NCBI RefSeq assembly: GCF_047495875.1
Contig: NC_092460.1
Location: 35,257,054-35,321,053, forward strand
Length of the DNA stretch: 64,000 bases
Reading direction: 5' to 3'
Origin: Pithys albifrons albifrons
Taxonomy: Eukaryota; Chordata; Aves; Passeriformes; Thamnophilidae
Below are positions 40,519 to 53,200 of the stretch, in pieces (the stretch's first letter is position 1; each line of letters starts with the position of its first letter). The notes under the pieces were generated by a model. That model saw only the letters and a list, made by a program, of their open reading frames with translations. It was not told the origin of the DNA and made no database searches. The position numbers were made by a program, and so were the translations under genes.

Positions 40519-43500
40519 AGTCATCAGGAGCATTATTGAGGAGCAGTCAAAAGCAATGGTTGGTGATCCCACTGAACAATTCTGCATGTAAAACCTTATA
40601 CGAGATCTACATAACCACACAATCTGAATGCTGGCAGCCTGGCCAGTGTTTCAACATAGCAAAACATGCTGAAATTTCACTTGCAGTGAAGTAACTCCAC
40701 AGACTTCTACTCATTCTAGACCCTGTATTACCCAAGTAGCATTTGAAAATGTTTTTCCCTGTCTTGCAGCAGTGCCAAGCCCTGATGGTGATTATAGCAG
40801 GACATCTATTATGTGTGAAATCCCTACTGAAATCAAGCAGATCAGAGCCAGGCAAAGTCAGATCTCTCATAAATTACCTGTTCTTATCTACATGGGCAAA
40901 GCCATTATTTGCAGAGGGGAGACAAAATTTAGTTTGAAAAACTGAATAGTTTGTGAGCCAACAGGAAATCTGAATTTTCAGCCTCACTGACGCAATAAAA
41001 AGCAAACCTATGCCTTTTAGCACAAGGATAGATCCTCAAGCATAAATAGGCCTCTGCAGTTACAAAAACTTCCTGTCTCTAGAACTTGATTTTGTTTGCT
41101 CTCATTTCCTAGCTACTGACTGGATGCCTTGACAACACAACAAACTTTTATTTCATTTTGAAGGTTTAGCATGTCATATAACAATAACCAGATCACTCCC
41201 CCTAACTCACACATAAAAATTCAGAAAAATAAAATTGCTTAGAAGAAAAGTCTTATTTGTTCTTTTGTTGTTTGGCACCAATTATTTATTCATCATGTGA
41301 ATTACTCTTAAAAGCCTTTAAACTCATACACCAGAATATGCATCAGTATCTGTGAAATTATTCCACAGGTATCAATTAGTTGTCTTGAGATACAAGTCAA
41401 AGTAGTGATTAGCTCCCCCAGTGAAGCCGAGAAACCTTTTGTCATGACATTCATGAAACTTAACCTACATTTACAATGGAATGAAAGACAGGAAAACATG
41501 GCAGACAACATGAAATTAGGACATCAAGTTCAGTGGGGACAGAAGAGGAGGGGCATGGTATGCAAGTTCAGCTACTGTAGTCAGGTGATGATGCTGAAAT
41601 TATATGGCTTCAGCTGTGCACCTTTCCTGTGAAACAAATTTTGGCTGGATAAGCCACTTTTGCCCAGACCATCCCATCATGATCTGCTTCTGTTCTTTTT
41701 TAAATTCAACGTTTTCCCCGGCTGTGCTTGGAAGAGGCACCCTGCTAGTCCTGTACTTACTGATGGTCTGCCCACAGCTCCTCTTTGCTGGACTCAACAG
41801 GGCAGTAGGTGGGCTTCAAAAATACCATCCAGATCCGCTTGAAGATGAGGTTCCTCCTGTTTTGAAAAGCTTACAGGATTCTATTTGATTGGAAACCTCA
41901 AGATTCTCACTAGGTAGAGAGTAACAGCTACTCCAACTATTTTAAACATGGAACCTGGCAGAAAGATAGACTTTTTGTATATGTAGTTAAATCAAATAAG
42001 CTGGAGGTTAGATGCTATACGTGCTCTGGGAAAAACAAACAAGCAAAAGCAAATGCACACCCAAACCACCTCCTTTCTGGTACCTTTAAAAAATAGTCTA
42101 AGTGCTACATTGAATTTACCTACAATTATTTCTGTTACTGCAAGGTACCCCTCTCCCATACAAATGGAAGGTCATTATTTACTTCCATTTAACATTTGAG
42201 AAAACATAGACCTTGCTAACTGTTCTTTTCCACTGCATATAGACGTATACACAACAGAAGGGATGAAACACCTATGGCTCCACTTCCACAGATTCATGCC
42301 AGCAGATCTCAGCTTGTGTTGGGAATTCTCTCTAGAAGCAGTTGAGATATAGAAGTAGAAAACACTGAACATAAAAGCTCCAGCTGGGCAAAGTTTATTA
42401 AAGGTCTGGGATCCTAATCTGACCACAGATTATTGCTGTACCCATTAATATTCTGCTTGCAATGTGTAGTACCAAATGATTCACAGATGTTTAAATAATT
42501 GGCTGATAAGCCTATATAGAAAACTATGTTTCTATAAACATCTAGAAGATACAAGATAACCACCTTTAACTGTTTTATAGATGAAAGTGTAACAACAACT
42601 CTGACCTTTAATTTTACATACTAATAAAAAAATACTAAAACTGATAAATACAGAAACCTTTACACAAGTCAAATGATACAGAACCCATGATTTCAAGCAA
42701 AATCCAAGACAGAACTCCAGGGTTTGGGTTTCTATTTCCCAAGTGCTAAGAATGAATTCTTTCCCATGTTGTCTGAAACAAGCAGATTTTTCCTGCCTTC
42801 CAACAAGACAGTTTGGGGGCACAGAGGGGAAGAGATGGATTATATGTTGATTGAAGCACTTAAAAGCCTTCAGAAAGAAACACAAATGCCAGGTGCTGAC
42901 CTAAGGTTCCAGAGGTCTGTAACCAGTATACAATAAAACTGAAATATTCCAAATAGTCTCCTACTCTTTGACAGATGTTGCAATGATGTCTCATTTTTCT
43001 GTTTTCAACACTCACATACTTGTCCTTTGGACATTCTTCATATTAAGCTCATGCTTCTATCTATTGTTTGCAACAAGTCTCTAAGGCAACCATGGGGTTG
43101 GGCAAATAGTTTCACTTTGTACAAGATAATAGGTAATTCAAAACATCTATTTTTTCAAAGTAAACTAAAGTCATCTACACATCAAACATTGCAGTTGATT
43201 AAGAGTCCAAGAAAAACCAATCAGTGTGTCCAACTAGACCATAACAACTCAATCCCAAAGTGCTGTAGCTCCCATTAACTTACAGGGTCAGGGTTGAAAT
43301 TCAGGGGCGTGTAAAACAGAGCCCGCTGCCAAACATCCACCCACTGCAACCACAGGGGGAGGAAAAGACTGATTAACTGTGGGATTTATTGCCAGAGAAT
43401 ACACATATCACGTAGTTTCACCCAAGGTGAAATTCACTTCAGTCCAAAGAGTATTTCTGGAACCCACACACATAGCAGGTGCATTTCATTTAGACTCCAA

Positions 43501-46500
43501 GAAGGTCTGATCCAGAGCTCAAGCCAGCAGAGAGACCTCTCAAATAAAGCACATGATAATAAATAACTATCATCCCCTCTGGTCTAAAGTGAAGCTCTGT
43601 TTCCCCCTCAATACAAATCAGAAAACAAGGGCTTCAACCTGGTTAAGACATGAGCACTTTTCAAGGGCCCATAAGACATGAACAAAACATGATAGGACAT
43701 GCCAAGCCCTGAGCCTGACAGGACGAGGCTATTTCACCAACATGCCAAATGAATCTGTCTGCTGTCTTTTCAGATGCAAGGACACAGTTAATGACACTGA
43801 TAAAACTGATCTTTCTGCACCCTTGTTTGTCACAAGAAGAGCAGCTCCTCTCCAAAATTTCCAGTTATTCCACAATTGCCAAATGATCAGAGCAGAATTA
43901 GACTAAAGGTATCAGGCTGTTAACAAATCCGCCCTTTTAGGACTTATGTATTTGGGGCCCTGCAGACAGATCTGAAACATGCACCACTGACGTGGGCCAG
44001 GCTCAGGTGGCTGACAGCAGGAGTGTACTCTCTGGACTGAGCTGTGGCCAGCACCCATCTCCTCACACAGCCCTTGGGGATGGCAAAGGGGAGCTGCAGG
44101 CAGTGCTGATCATACCACACTGCCCAGAGCACCTGCCAGGTGATTCCAGGTCTGTGGCAGAACCACCAGCTGGCCACAGGGTTTAGATCCATATTGCTAA
44201 CAAATCTTTCTACTTACCACCTCCACTGTTCCCCAAACTTCAGTGAACACATTGCTTTATGCTATGGCTTGTACACTGCACAGCCAAAATGCCTCCAGCC
44301 AACATTGCTGCTCTGAGCTTCTGCATGGAAGATTTTGTGAAGAAAAGGGACAGATAAAAAAAAAAACGAGTTCAAATTGATTGACATGTTTTGCTTGGAC
44401 AAAGGGGGTATTTGCTCTGCCTTACCTCCTGTAGGCCTAGGTACGCCTCTGAGTGCTGCAGGCAGTTTTTCTCTTGTAATACACACTCACATCGGTGTCT
44501 GGAGTACAATCACACACCACGTTGCTGCTCTGGAACAGAACAGCCTAAAACAGTGCCCCTTGAAAGCCTTGCACATGCTCTTGGATGTCTCAGGACTTGA
44601 TGCTGTAAGCACCTCACCTGCCAAACAAGACCCCATTAAAACTGGCTTACATCCTAGACTAAGAAGGATTGGACCCTTGACATTTTCCTCCATTTCATTC
44701 CTGCCTTTTGTGTACTCAGGTGTTACCAATTTCTAACTCAGCTGGTGACTATACTTACTACTAAGACAGTGATCCCAGAAATCTCTGAGAAATAGGATAG
44801 AGCAGCTTTGCAAGCCAGTTGCAACAATGTCAGTAAATCCTATGGACCCCATAAAAGATAGTATTGTCTCTGAACTCCAATACTCTGAAATCAAAATACG
44901 CATTATGCCCAAAGTGTTTGCAGAGTAAAGAAAGGTCACTTAGCTTACCAGTAATAACACTGGGGGACCAGTCAGCATATATTTCAACACTGATGTTTGT
45001 CTCTCTCACAGGAGAAGCTCAGAATGTTGAAATCTCTTGTCCATCATGTGGCAAGTGGATGTCCTCCTCTGTCTCCTCCTCCCATGAAAGAGGCATCAAG
45101 GGTGCAAGATGACTCTTCTAGAAGTCATTTCATTGAACTTCACAGTGCCTGGAAGTCCAAGACCAGAGGCAGGTTCTGGGTTCCACAGCAGCAGCTTCTC
45201 AAACTGTCACCATTTATGACAAGGTAACTTGCTCCTCTTTCATCAGCACAGACCCCACAGGTTCCTCAGCATAAGGGGAACCTTGCACAGTTAAATGCAG
45301 ATGGAGGTGCAATAATCTGGATGTATTATCTGACCCAGCAGTGTAGATTGCTTAATTCCACAGGAGGCTCAACATATCGGTCTACACACCTGACACCAGT
45401 GCTTCCCAGAAGTGCACCAAGAATGCCATCCAAGTCTGATGGATTGAGTTTCATAAGTCACGAAGAACATTAAGCTCCCAAAATTTTGGACAGTGTCCAA
45501 CGACAGTAGCCAGAGTTTCAGTGGTTGCATACCAGAATTGCTGAGGAACTGTACTTCAGCTGCATTACATAAAAGACCAAAGTATTTTCACAGAAGTACA
45601 CAAGATCCTCAACAGAGAACAACCATTCCAGTTGGTACTCCACAATGTTCTCCAAGACATCTTGGTCACAAAAGCCAACTTCATTTTAGACATCAGCAGT
45701 GCTGAGGTACCATATTCCATGGCATCATTTAGTGCCACAAGGACTACCAGGTTGTCCTTATACTATTTTATTAGCAAGACAGTTTGGAGAAGAATAATAA
45801 GACTAAGTCCAAGCTCTACTATTTACAAATCCTGAATTCTGAAAAGCAGATGGATTAGTGGGGTTAGAGAAACTCAGATTGTTACTCATAGCACTGCTTT
45901 AGATAATGGCTGTAATAGGAATAAACCATAGTTACCAATTTTTTTGGTTCCCATTTTGAGGAAAGAAAAATTGTGCAATTCCCTCACACCACAGAACAAG
46001 CATTAGCTTATTGTAGATTCCTGAGAACATTTCTAAACCATGTTTTCAGCGGGGTGGTTCCTACTGCTCAAGTCTCAGCAAATTCTGACTGACTTTTGGA
46101 GAGTCAAGGTCCAAGTATGCATTATTTCCTCCCCCTGCTCTTCCCCACATACTGGTTTCTTTTGGGAGGGTATCTGGTGAATGAACAGAGAAGGAGCTAT
46201 AACAGGTGAGAGAAGTGTCTTCTCAAGACACCAGCTAAGACACAAAGAGGTGAAAACACAAATTCAGCTTATTTAGTTTCCCACTGTAATACACTGCTAA
46301 CTCCCTGCTCTGTATGTGCAGATGGACACATATGTTGTAATAATTTTGCTCTCTGATGTCAACTGTGCCACTGTATAAGTATATACATTTCCTGCAAGCT
46401 CAGAGTTAAAAGACAGTCCTGAGAATATGACACAAAGTTGTTCCTTTACATAAATCATCAGTCAGACATACACATATAAATTTAAGCATATACATGCTTG

Positions 46501-47690
46501 TAGGTATATAATATCTTCCTGTGGAATCTCTCTCTGTAATGAAGCAGAACAGAGAGTAGTAAGGATAAACTCTTTAAGAAGCAGAGAGAAAGGAACCAGA
46601 CTCCTCCAAAGCATGGAAAAAGAAGGTAGCTGGGCATAAATACTAACAATTCTCCTCATGTGAAAAACAGGTAGTGTTTCCAAATCAGTTCTGGCATGGG
46701 CTTCTCAAACATCATTAAACATACTCCCTTTGGAAAGAGACTACTATACAGGGAGCAGAGAAAAGAGAAAAGGATGAGTGTGCGTAGCTAACTCATGAGT
46801 GAGAGGTAAAATACTCTATTCTATGTCCTCCTGAGGACCAACACCTGACAGCACAGAGGCAAGGCTTTCAGTACTGCCCTCAAGTTATTCAATGAGGAAA
46901 GCATCTCATTCATCAGACTAGTAAGAGCTCTATCCCTAGAAGAGTGCTCCTCCACCTTCAGCTGTCTTTCTTCCTTTATAACCCTTCCCTTATAGTCCTA
47001 GATGAGTATTTTAGGGGACAAAACCCACATATCTTATTGAATTCTAGACATTATAGCCTGACCCACCTGATTTTCAATCGTTGCACAAGAAGAAGCAAGG
47101 CCTCCTGTCATATCTACACCACCTCTCTGCAAGTACCTATGGCTTAGAAGGTATACCAAGTGCCAATATTTAGGTGAGTGGATGCTCTCCAGGTGATTGC
47201 TTTGGCCACAGTTGGAGTTACCATTCATTGCAGCTTTTTTGGCGAATATCTGCCTTTTCTCTAGACACTGCGGCAGCACAAACAGGAATGTTTTCTTCCA
47301 GCAGGGAACTAGTGTACAAAGTGCTGGTTAGCCTGGGAGGTGGTACATAGTGAATGTAAGGTTTGGCTGAGGTTCTCTTCTGATCTTACACGAGTCTTGG
47401 TGCTGCTAGTCTGATTATTGTTTTGAGCCTTACAGTTGACATGTTTGGGTGCAGTTTAGGAACTAGGCAGATTGACTGCTTCTCATGGATGATTCCTTTT
47501 CTGAGACAGGAGTGGTGTACTGTGATTAAGGTCATGACAACCTCTGCACAATGAATAAAGTTGGGTGGATTTACACCCACCCTACCAGCCACTACTATAT
47601 CCAGTGTCTCATTCTCTGCAATCCTCTGTTTTCCTGGAACACCAAAGCAAACCAAAAAATTCATAAAAAGTTTGAGGAGGAAACAAACTG

Positions 47691-47727
47691 CAGCAAATGA
47701 GAGACTCTCCAGCAAATGAGAGACTCT
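47691..47727. repeat. Two-copy tandem duplication, 19-bp period
   Basis: CAGCAAATGAGAGACTCT occurs at 47691-47708 and 47710-47727 with no mismatch. The exact identity suggests a young slippage-type duplication. Confidence 0.9.
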
Positions 47728-48137
47728 TGAATGCCATGAGCATTGGGGTCATGGATCCTGAACAGAAGCACAGGGAGACAAGTGCACTCCAGAGGATGTC
47801 AGTATTCAGAAAAATACAATGCCACTGCAATTGGGGTTCCTGCACACCTACAATGACTTCTACTTGAAGAACTACATTTCTTGAAAAGTGTCTTTTGTCC
47901 ATCTGAAGAATGGAATTATTGGCATGTCCTGTTAGAATAAAACAGAGGTACCATTGTCATGGAGCTGCTTAAAAAAAAAAATTCCTAGACTGAAAGAAAA
48001 ACAACTGGAGTCACAGTTGGATCAAAAGCAACTGAAGCTCTTAGGCTTACATCCATTAGCTGGAGGTGAATTGAAATAAACTCCCCATTCCATAGAGCTC
48101 TGGCAATCTCCTGGGAACTATACTCACCTCCAAAGCT

Positions 48138-48156
48138 ATAAATAAATAAATAAAAG
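48138..48156. repeat. AAAT tetranucleotide repeat
   Basis: About four AAAT units in a row. A simple repeat of no evident function. Confidence 0.75.
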
Positions 48157-49558
48157 CTGCAAGCCCAGACCTCCCACACCATCCTATTTGACATAATAAT
48201 CCACACTTGGGTGGTCCAATTTGTAAACCACCCTCTCTTTTAAGACAGTGGAAAGCACTAAATCACAGTTGTGAAACCCAAATACAGTTCCCAAAAAGAT
48301 AGGAAAAAGAAACAGAACATAAGCAAGAGCGAAAACAAGTGAAGTGCTCAAGAAGGAGGGAGCTGAATGAAAGAAGACATTTAAACTTGCTTGGGGTAAG
48401 TGGGGCATATCCCATCAATTTTGGTTCTTTTTGGCACTTCCCCCCTCTATTTCTTGAAACATGCAAGTCTATGATAATACTGGCCAGAACAGTCTCCTGT
48501 TCCCCACGAGAGAATCTCAATTACTCCAGGTTTGCAAGCATCAAACACTTGGCATACTCTGTAAAAGTAACACAAAATTCTATGAGATCTCTTCTTTCTC
48601 CTACTGACACATGTTCCAGGAAAATGGCTGTTGATGATGGGAAGTGCCAAAAGCTGCAGTGATCCCTTTCTTTTACCTCATCCCCAGGCTGCAGGCAGTG
48701 CTTTCATGTTTCCCCATCACCAATATTTGAATAAGGCTTGTCATTCTCCCTGGAATAACCTGCACCTGCAATAGGACAGCACAGAGTCAGAGCATTCCCG
48801 ACACATAGGAACAAACATTCACACCTAAAGAGCTTTGCCTATGGTTGCATGTAATTCTTTTTGTAAGCTATCCCACACCTTGTTCCCAAAGCCTGTAACT
48901 TAACCAAAGAGTCTTAAACACTCAGTTCTCTGCTGATACCTTACCAAGAACTGGTAATATATTTAAAAATAAAGAAATCATACACTGTTTTAGGAACAAA
49001 AATGGTAACATCCTTCTTTTAGTTCTAACTACAAAGCTCACTGGAGCTCTATGGGGCTAGAGGCTGACCTGCCACTGTCAGAGTGCAGAGCTAAAAACCA
49101 TAACATCACACAACACACTCCAATGTCAGTGCACTGCAGAAGAGGGATTAAGTTGCTCAGATAAAACAGGAACAACAGATATGATGTTCACAGCTTGACT
49201 TGCAAATGAAGTCGGATTTTTAAGAGCAGCCTCCAGGTTTACATACAACTTAACTCTTGTATTAGACTTATATTAGACATATTATCCCTTATATTAGACT
49301 AAATGCCATGAGACTGACAGCTACACCTTTTCACCTGTACTAAAGCAACCAAGCAGACAGATGAAGAAAAACTTCAGTAAATGAGGTTTTCATGCAAGAG
49401 ACTTCACAACAAACCAGGCAGACCTAGACTATCAATTCTGAAAACACCACAATGTTGTCTTTAATGTTATCATATTTAGGAAGAGACCTGTCTCAACAGC
49501 ACCAGGAGTACATAAGATATCTACACTAAATTACAGTTAAACAAATAAAAAATTAATA

Positions 49559-49580
49559 ACACACACACACACACACACAA
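49559..49580. repeat. (AC)11 microsatellite
   Basis: Eleven perfect AC units followed by an A run. It lies about 300 bp upstream of the composite SINE and is likely length-polymorphic. Confidence 0.93.
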
Positions 49581-49860
49581 AAAAAGCCAAAAAAACCCCA
49601 CTCCAAAACCCTAATAAATAAGGAATATTACAGAAAAGTAAAACATGTAACGTGTTTTTCCTTTAGCACCACTAACTCTCCTGCAGTGTGCAATTTTTAA
49701 CTATTTCTTAAATTTCTCATTGATTTGGCTGATTTATCCATATTAGGACATATCGGAATGCTGCTATCAACCAAAATGCTGAAAAGACACTGATAAGTAT
49801 AGTATATGCATTCAGAATAGATAATAAATATATTTAGTATTATATGCAAATAAGTACAGT

Positions 49861-49876
49861 ATGAAATATCCCGTTC
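49861..49876. repeat. Target-site duplication, left copy (SINE)
   Basis: ATGAAATATCCCGTTC immediately precedes the SINE. It matches ATGAAGAATATCCTGTTC at 50243-50260 apart from a 2-nt indel and one C/T difference. The C/T difference sits in a CG dinucleotide here (CCCG versus CCTG), as expected from methylation-driven CpG decay in the right copy. Confidence 0.75.
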
Positions 49877-49883
49877 GAGGGGC

Positions 49884-49956
49884 GGTCCTGTGGTGTAAAG
49901 GAGAGCACTCTGGACTCTGAATCCCAAGCACCTGAGTTGGAGTCTCAGTGGGGACC
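49884..49956 (+). pseudogene. tRNA-Gln(CTG)-derived SINE head
   Basis: The 73 bases follow vertebrate tRNA-Gln closely. TGGTGTAAAGG corresponds to the A-box and D-arm (TGGTGTAATGG in the tRNA), followed by AGCACTCTGGACTCTGAATCC with anticodon CTG at 49917-49919. GAGTTGGAGTCTC corresponds to the T-arm. The acceptor stem still pairs at five outer positions (GGTCC with GGACC). The lower anticodon stem is broken and the T-arm has lost the invariant TTC (now TTG). It therefore cannot work as a tRNA, and its B-box is probably weak. Confidence 0.9.
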
Positions 49957-49989
49957 ATCCCCTGGCAGTAAATGCCTCTCTGCCATCCC

Positions 49990-50047
49990 ATCCCGTCAGA
50001 TCTCGGATGCTCAGCAGGGTCAGCCCCCAGTTAGTACCGGGTGCTGT
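49990..50047 (+). pseudogene. 5S rRNA-derived segment with internal deletion
   Basis: ATCCCGTCAGATCTCGGATG then CTCAGCAGGGTCAGCC and GTTAGTAC match the vertebrate 5S rRNA middle (ATCTCGTCTGATCTCGGAAG, CTAAGCAGGGTCGGGC, GTTAGTAC). CGGGTGCTGT follows at once and matches the 5S 3' end. About 27 bases of 5S between these parts are missing, including the region of the C-box. The join falls at a TAC that flanks both sides of the missing piece, so a microhomology deletion is likely. With the C-box gone this part cannot form a complete type 1 pol III promoter. Confidence 0.88.
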
Positions 50048-50213
50048 GACAGTCCTGAGGACTTCACTGTCACTGCTCAAGCTCACTCGGCCGTGGCAAA
50101 TGGACCTTAGGACTTAAACGGTGGGGTCAGTTCTGTGCACGCTGTGCCTCACCTAAAAAATCCACTGCGCAGGCTCGAAGGGCACACCCATGTGGGGAGA
50201 GCCCTGCCCAAAT

Positions 50214-50247
50214 CTTCATTCATGAAGTCTGGCCATACATACATGAA
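50214..50247 (+). other. SINE 3' end: palindrome and CATA tail
   Basis: A perfect palindromic stem, CTTCAT-TC-ATGAAG, is followed by TCTGGCC and a short CATACATACAT microsatellite before the target duplication. A short tetranucleotide tail instead of poly-A or the CR1 ATTCTATGA motif suggests recognition by an RTE-type reverse transcriptase. No such LINE is present in the window to compare with. Confidence 0.55.
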
Positions 50248-50260
50248 GAATATCCTGTTC
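50243..50260. repeat. Target-site duplication, right copy (SINE)
   Basis: ATGAAGAATATCCTGTTC pairs with ATGAAATATCCCGTTC on the left of the SINE. The first bases may belong to the tail; the firm core is GAATATCCTGTTC. Confidence 0.72.
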
Positions 50261-53200
50261 TTCATTCTGCCAACTATCTTATATTACATAATGAAGCCTA
50301 AGAGACACATACTCAGTTTTATTTCCTAGCACTTTTAATGATTTGTGGCTGTTTTGAAAATCCCAATAGCATAGTAGAGCACATATGATATTCAATTTAA
50401 ATAATGCTTAATGGAATTTCATTGGGGGATGATGAAACCCATCTACCTGAAAACACTCTCCTCAGCTTAGCTCTTGACTTCAAAGATATTGAGGTGACAC
50501 AGAACTACATCCAGGCTCATATTTTGCCCTTTTCATGTAGTATCCTCTACCAGATCTTCATATTTTGTCTACAACATAAGGAGCAGATGTTTGCCACAAG
50601 GTCAGGTGCACAAAAGATGAGTTAGCTGTATGGATTGTCTGTAAGGCATGATTACTGGTCTACATATTCTGACTGCAGAAATTTCTTTGATTCAGAACAG
50701 AGAAGGGAGAGAATCAATTGAAAGAGGATAATAGGGTTTTTTTGAATACTCAGTCTTTTAAATATGTGCACTGAACAAGTAGTCAAGGAGAGGGTAGAAG
50801 GAAGTAAATGGAATGTCAAGCTGAACAGTTTGAGGATATTCTATAAGGAATTTCATAAAGGACATGCAGTCTGACAGCCTGTACCAACTCTCTGATCAGG
50901 TAGATATGCCATGGACACAGATACGCCACCTGGCATGCACACAAGGTAAGCAGAACATGTTACTGATGTGGTTTGCCAAGCACAAACTCCTGAGTACAGT
51001 GAAGACTGAAGATCTGTTTTGCAAATCAGAGAATCTTGAAATGGGAGGGGGAGAACAAAACCCAACATTTTTTTCCAGCAGAACTCAGGCTCCAATGCCA
51101 ACAAGAACACCAAACCTCTGGTAACAGCTGAATCTCAGAAGTGGTTCTTAGCACCACTGACCCCTCAGAAAATGAATCAGAAGGCAGTAGCCAAGCAGCA
51201 AGGCTGGGTTTGGTACTCAAGCCAACCAAGGATAGCAAACAAAACTTAGGGCCTTCTGATCTGCAGCTTGGGCACTAAGTATTGTACCACCTTTTAAGAA
51301 CCTAGACACAAGGAGAATCTGTGTGTTCTGCTTGCATCTAGGCTTTCAGTGCAATCAATAAGACATATGGAGGTAGGGAATATTACTTGGGAGGGAGAGA
51401 CACTTATCACAGAACATGTTAAAGTGTAGTTTCTGCCCTAGTTCTTTTGCAATCTGAATTCAAACCTTATTTGACCTTGTGGTTTGGTCTTGTAATACAG
51501 GCAGATGCAATTTCCAATGCCTCATACTTTATTGCTATGCTATAAGCAGGAGCAGTCTGCTGGTCATTACTAAAAGTATCCTTGCTCATGCATTAGACCC
51601 TGTATTCTCTTATTTACACACTTCAGACTAAGACTAGTTAATCTATCACTATCTCAGGGCTGGAAAACAAAGCCTGCCCTGAAAAAAACTTACAAATTTT
51701 TTTCTTTCACATAATCATCCTGAAGGCAGCTGCTTGATAAAACAATATTAGCACAGTGAATACTTTGTTAATTTAGAAATACTGGTACAGCTAACTCAAG
51801 CATCAGTCCTAGACATGCTGTACTCTCTGCTTCTAAAACAAGACTTTCTGATAACTTGTGTTTACTGAACAGACTCGCTTAATGTATCAATCCTGTATTT
51901 CTCATGGAATCTTGCTAATAATAGTGATCAGGTCCAGAAGACAGGAGTCATTTGGGGTCATTTCTCTACCAGTATTAAACAGACCAGGAATGCAGCAAAA
52001 TGATTGATCATGCCAGAACCCAAAAGTTCATACAAAGGTAACTGAGAGTCCCCTGACTAGTGGGATAAACCAGAGGCAGAGTGAGGTATTAACAGCAGAA
52101 CAGGTTGCCTTCAACATGGTTTGTGGGCACTTTTTCCCCTCAGTGATGATGAGGGGGAATTTCTTCAGTGATGAAGAAATAAGAGGGATTTCTTTGGGTT
52201 CTAGCCCTTTTCTGTTTCCTCACGTAATTCTAAAAGTGTCCTTCCTTTTTAAAGAATTTACTGCATCCAGATCACAGACATGAAATACTGTATGGCATTA
52301 TACGTTTGAACTGTAAACTGACTTTATACTGGGAAAACAAGACCTTGTCTGCATAAAAGTTTTATAATTATGACACAACAATACAAGTTAAAGTCACCTC
52401 CCCATGCCAACACAAAGGCATCTTAATCCCAGTCATCCCTGGTGTGATGCCCTTTCCCACTTACATGTGGCTGAAGAAAAGCCCTGGTGTCACTGCAGAA
52501 AAATGACTACACGGAATTCGCATCTTGCATCAGTTTAAGATTTTGGGAAAATTCACTCTTTCAGATCCAGAGACATCACTAGCAAAAGACGTCCATCTAC
52601 AGAGACTACTGTTCCAACAAATTCATCACAGAGAACTCAGGTTATGCATTAATTCTCTTAGGTAGGATTGGGTTAATCTGAACAGATAAGAATGTTGATA
52701 CCATGTAACACTGAAGATACACTGTATATCTCTGTCTGGAAAACACCTAAGTTTCTCCAGTCACTCCTTGATTAAACTTGACAAACAAAAGCTACCCTCT
52801 TCTTTGTGGAAAACTTAAGATTAAACGGATTTTCCTTCATCAAAACATTTTAGAAAATTAGAGGGGGAAAATTGTGTATGCCAATCAATGAAGATAAAAA
52901 TTACCATTTGATGGGAGTGCTGGGTCTCTAGTTTTTGAAATAGATTTCTGAAATCACTTGTGCATCAACTGACATACAAATATCCACATCACAATTTTGT
53001 GTGTTTCAACACCTGTAAGTTTATGTGGTTACTTTTTAAAAGCAGGATGGACTCTCTCTGATTGTTAGAGTGTAAAATGTGCTGTTATAGAACAGCAGCA
53101 TGAAAACACATTTTAATACCCACTGTTGATCAGCAGAATTAAAGTTTCAAGTAGCTATGAAGAAGATTGTAAGAAGCATGTTCCTTCACTCCTCCCATCT

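Larger units (their letters stand above)
40519..49558. other. Non-coding sequence, no gene seen
   Basis: No protein-coding exon or RNA gene can be supported. A GC-richer patch at 43.98-44.19 kb gives overlapping open frames on both strands, as expected from composition. A 19-bp-period tandem duplication lies at 47691-47727, and a short AAAT repeat at about 48138-48156. Confidence 0.5.
49877..50247 (+). mobile_element. Composite SINE: tRNA-Gln head, 5S rRNA segment, CATA tail
   Basis: This is a roughly 370-bp short interspersed element with four parts. A tRNA-Gln-derived head lies at 49884-49956. A 5S rRNA-derived segment at 49990-50047 is joined by a linker of about 33 bp. A body follows that I do not recognise (50048-50213). 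The 3' end carries the palindrome CTTCATTCATGAAG at 50214-50227 and GGCCATACATACAT at 50231-50244. A duplication of the target site flanks it, so it arrived by retrotransposition. SINEs are non-autonomous, are transcribed by RNA polymerase III from the tRNA-type promoter, and are copied by a partner LINE whose 3' end they share. A tail without the CR1 motif points away from CR1 and towards an RTE-clade partner, which is an inference. The exact 3' border may shift by a few bases because the tail and the duplication overlap. I do not know its family name. Confidence 0.85.

Noticed and set aside
49884..49956. A functional tRNA-Gln gene
   Set aside because: The anticodon stem is broken, the T-arm lacks the invariant TTC, and the copy is fused to 5S sequence inside a retrotransposed unit.
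49697..50086. 129-codon minus-strand open frame across the SINE
   Set aside because: It is antisense to the tRNA and 5S parts of the SINE and has no protein resemblance.
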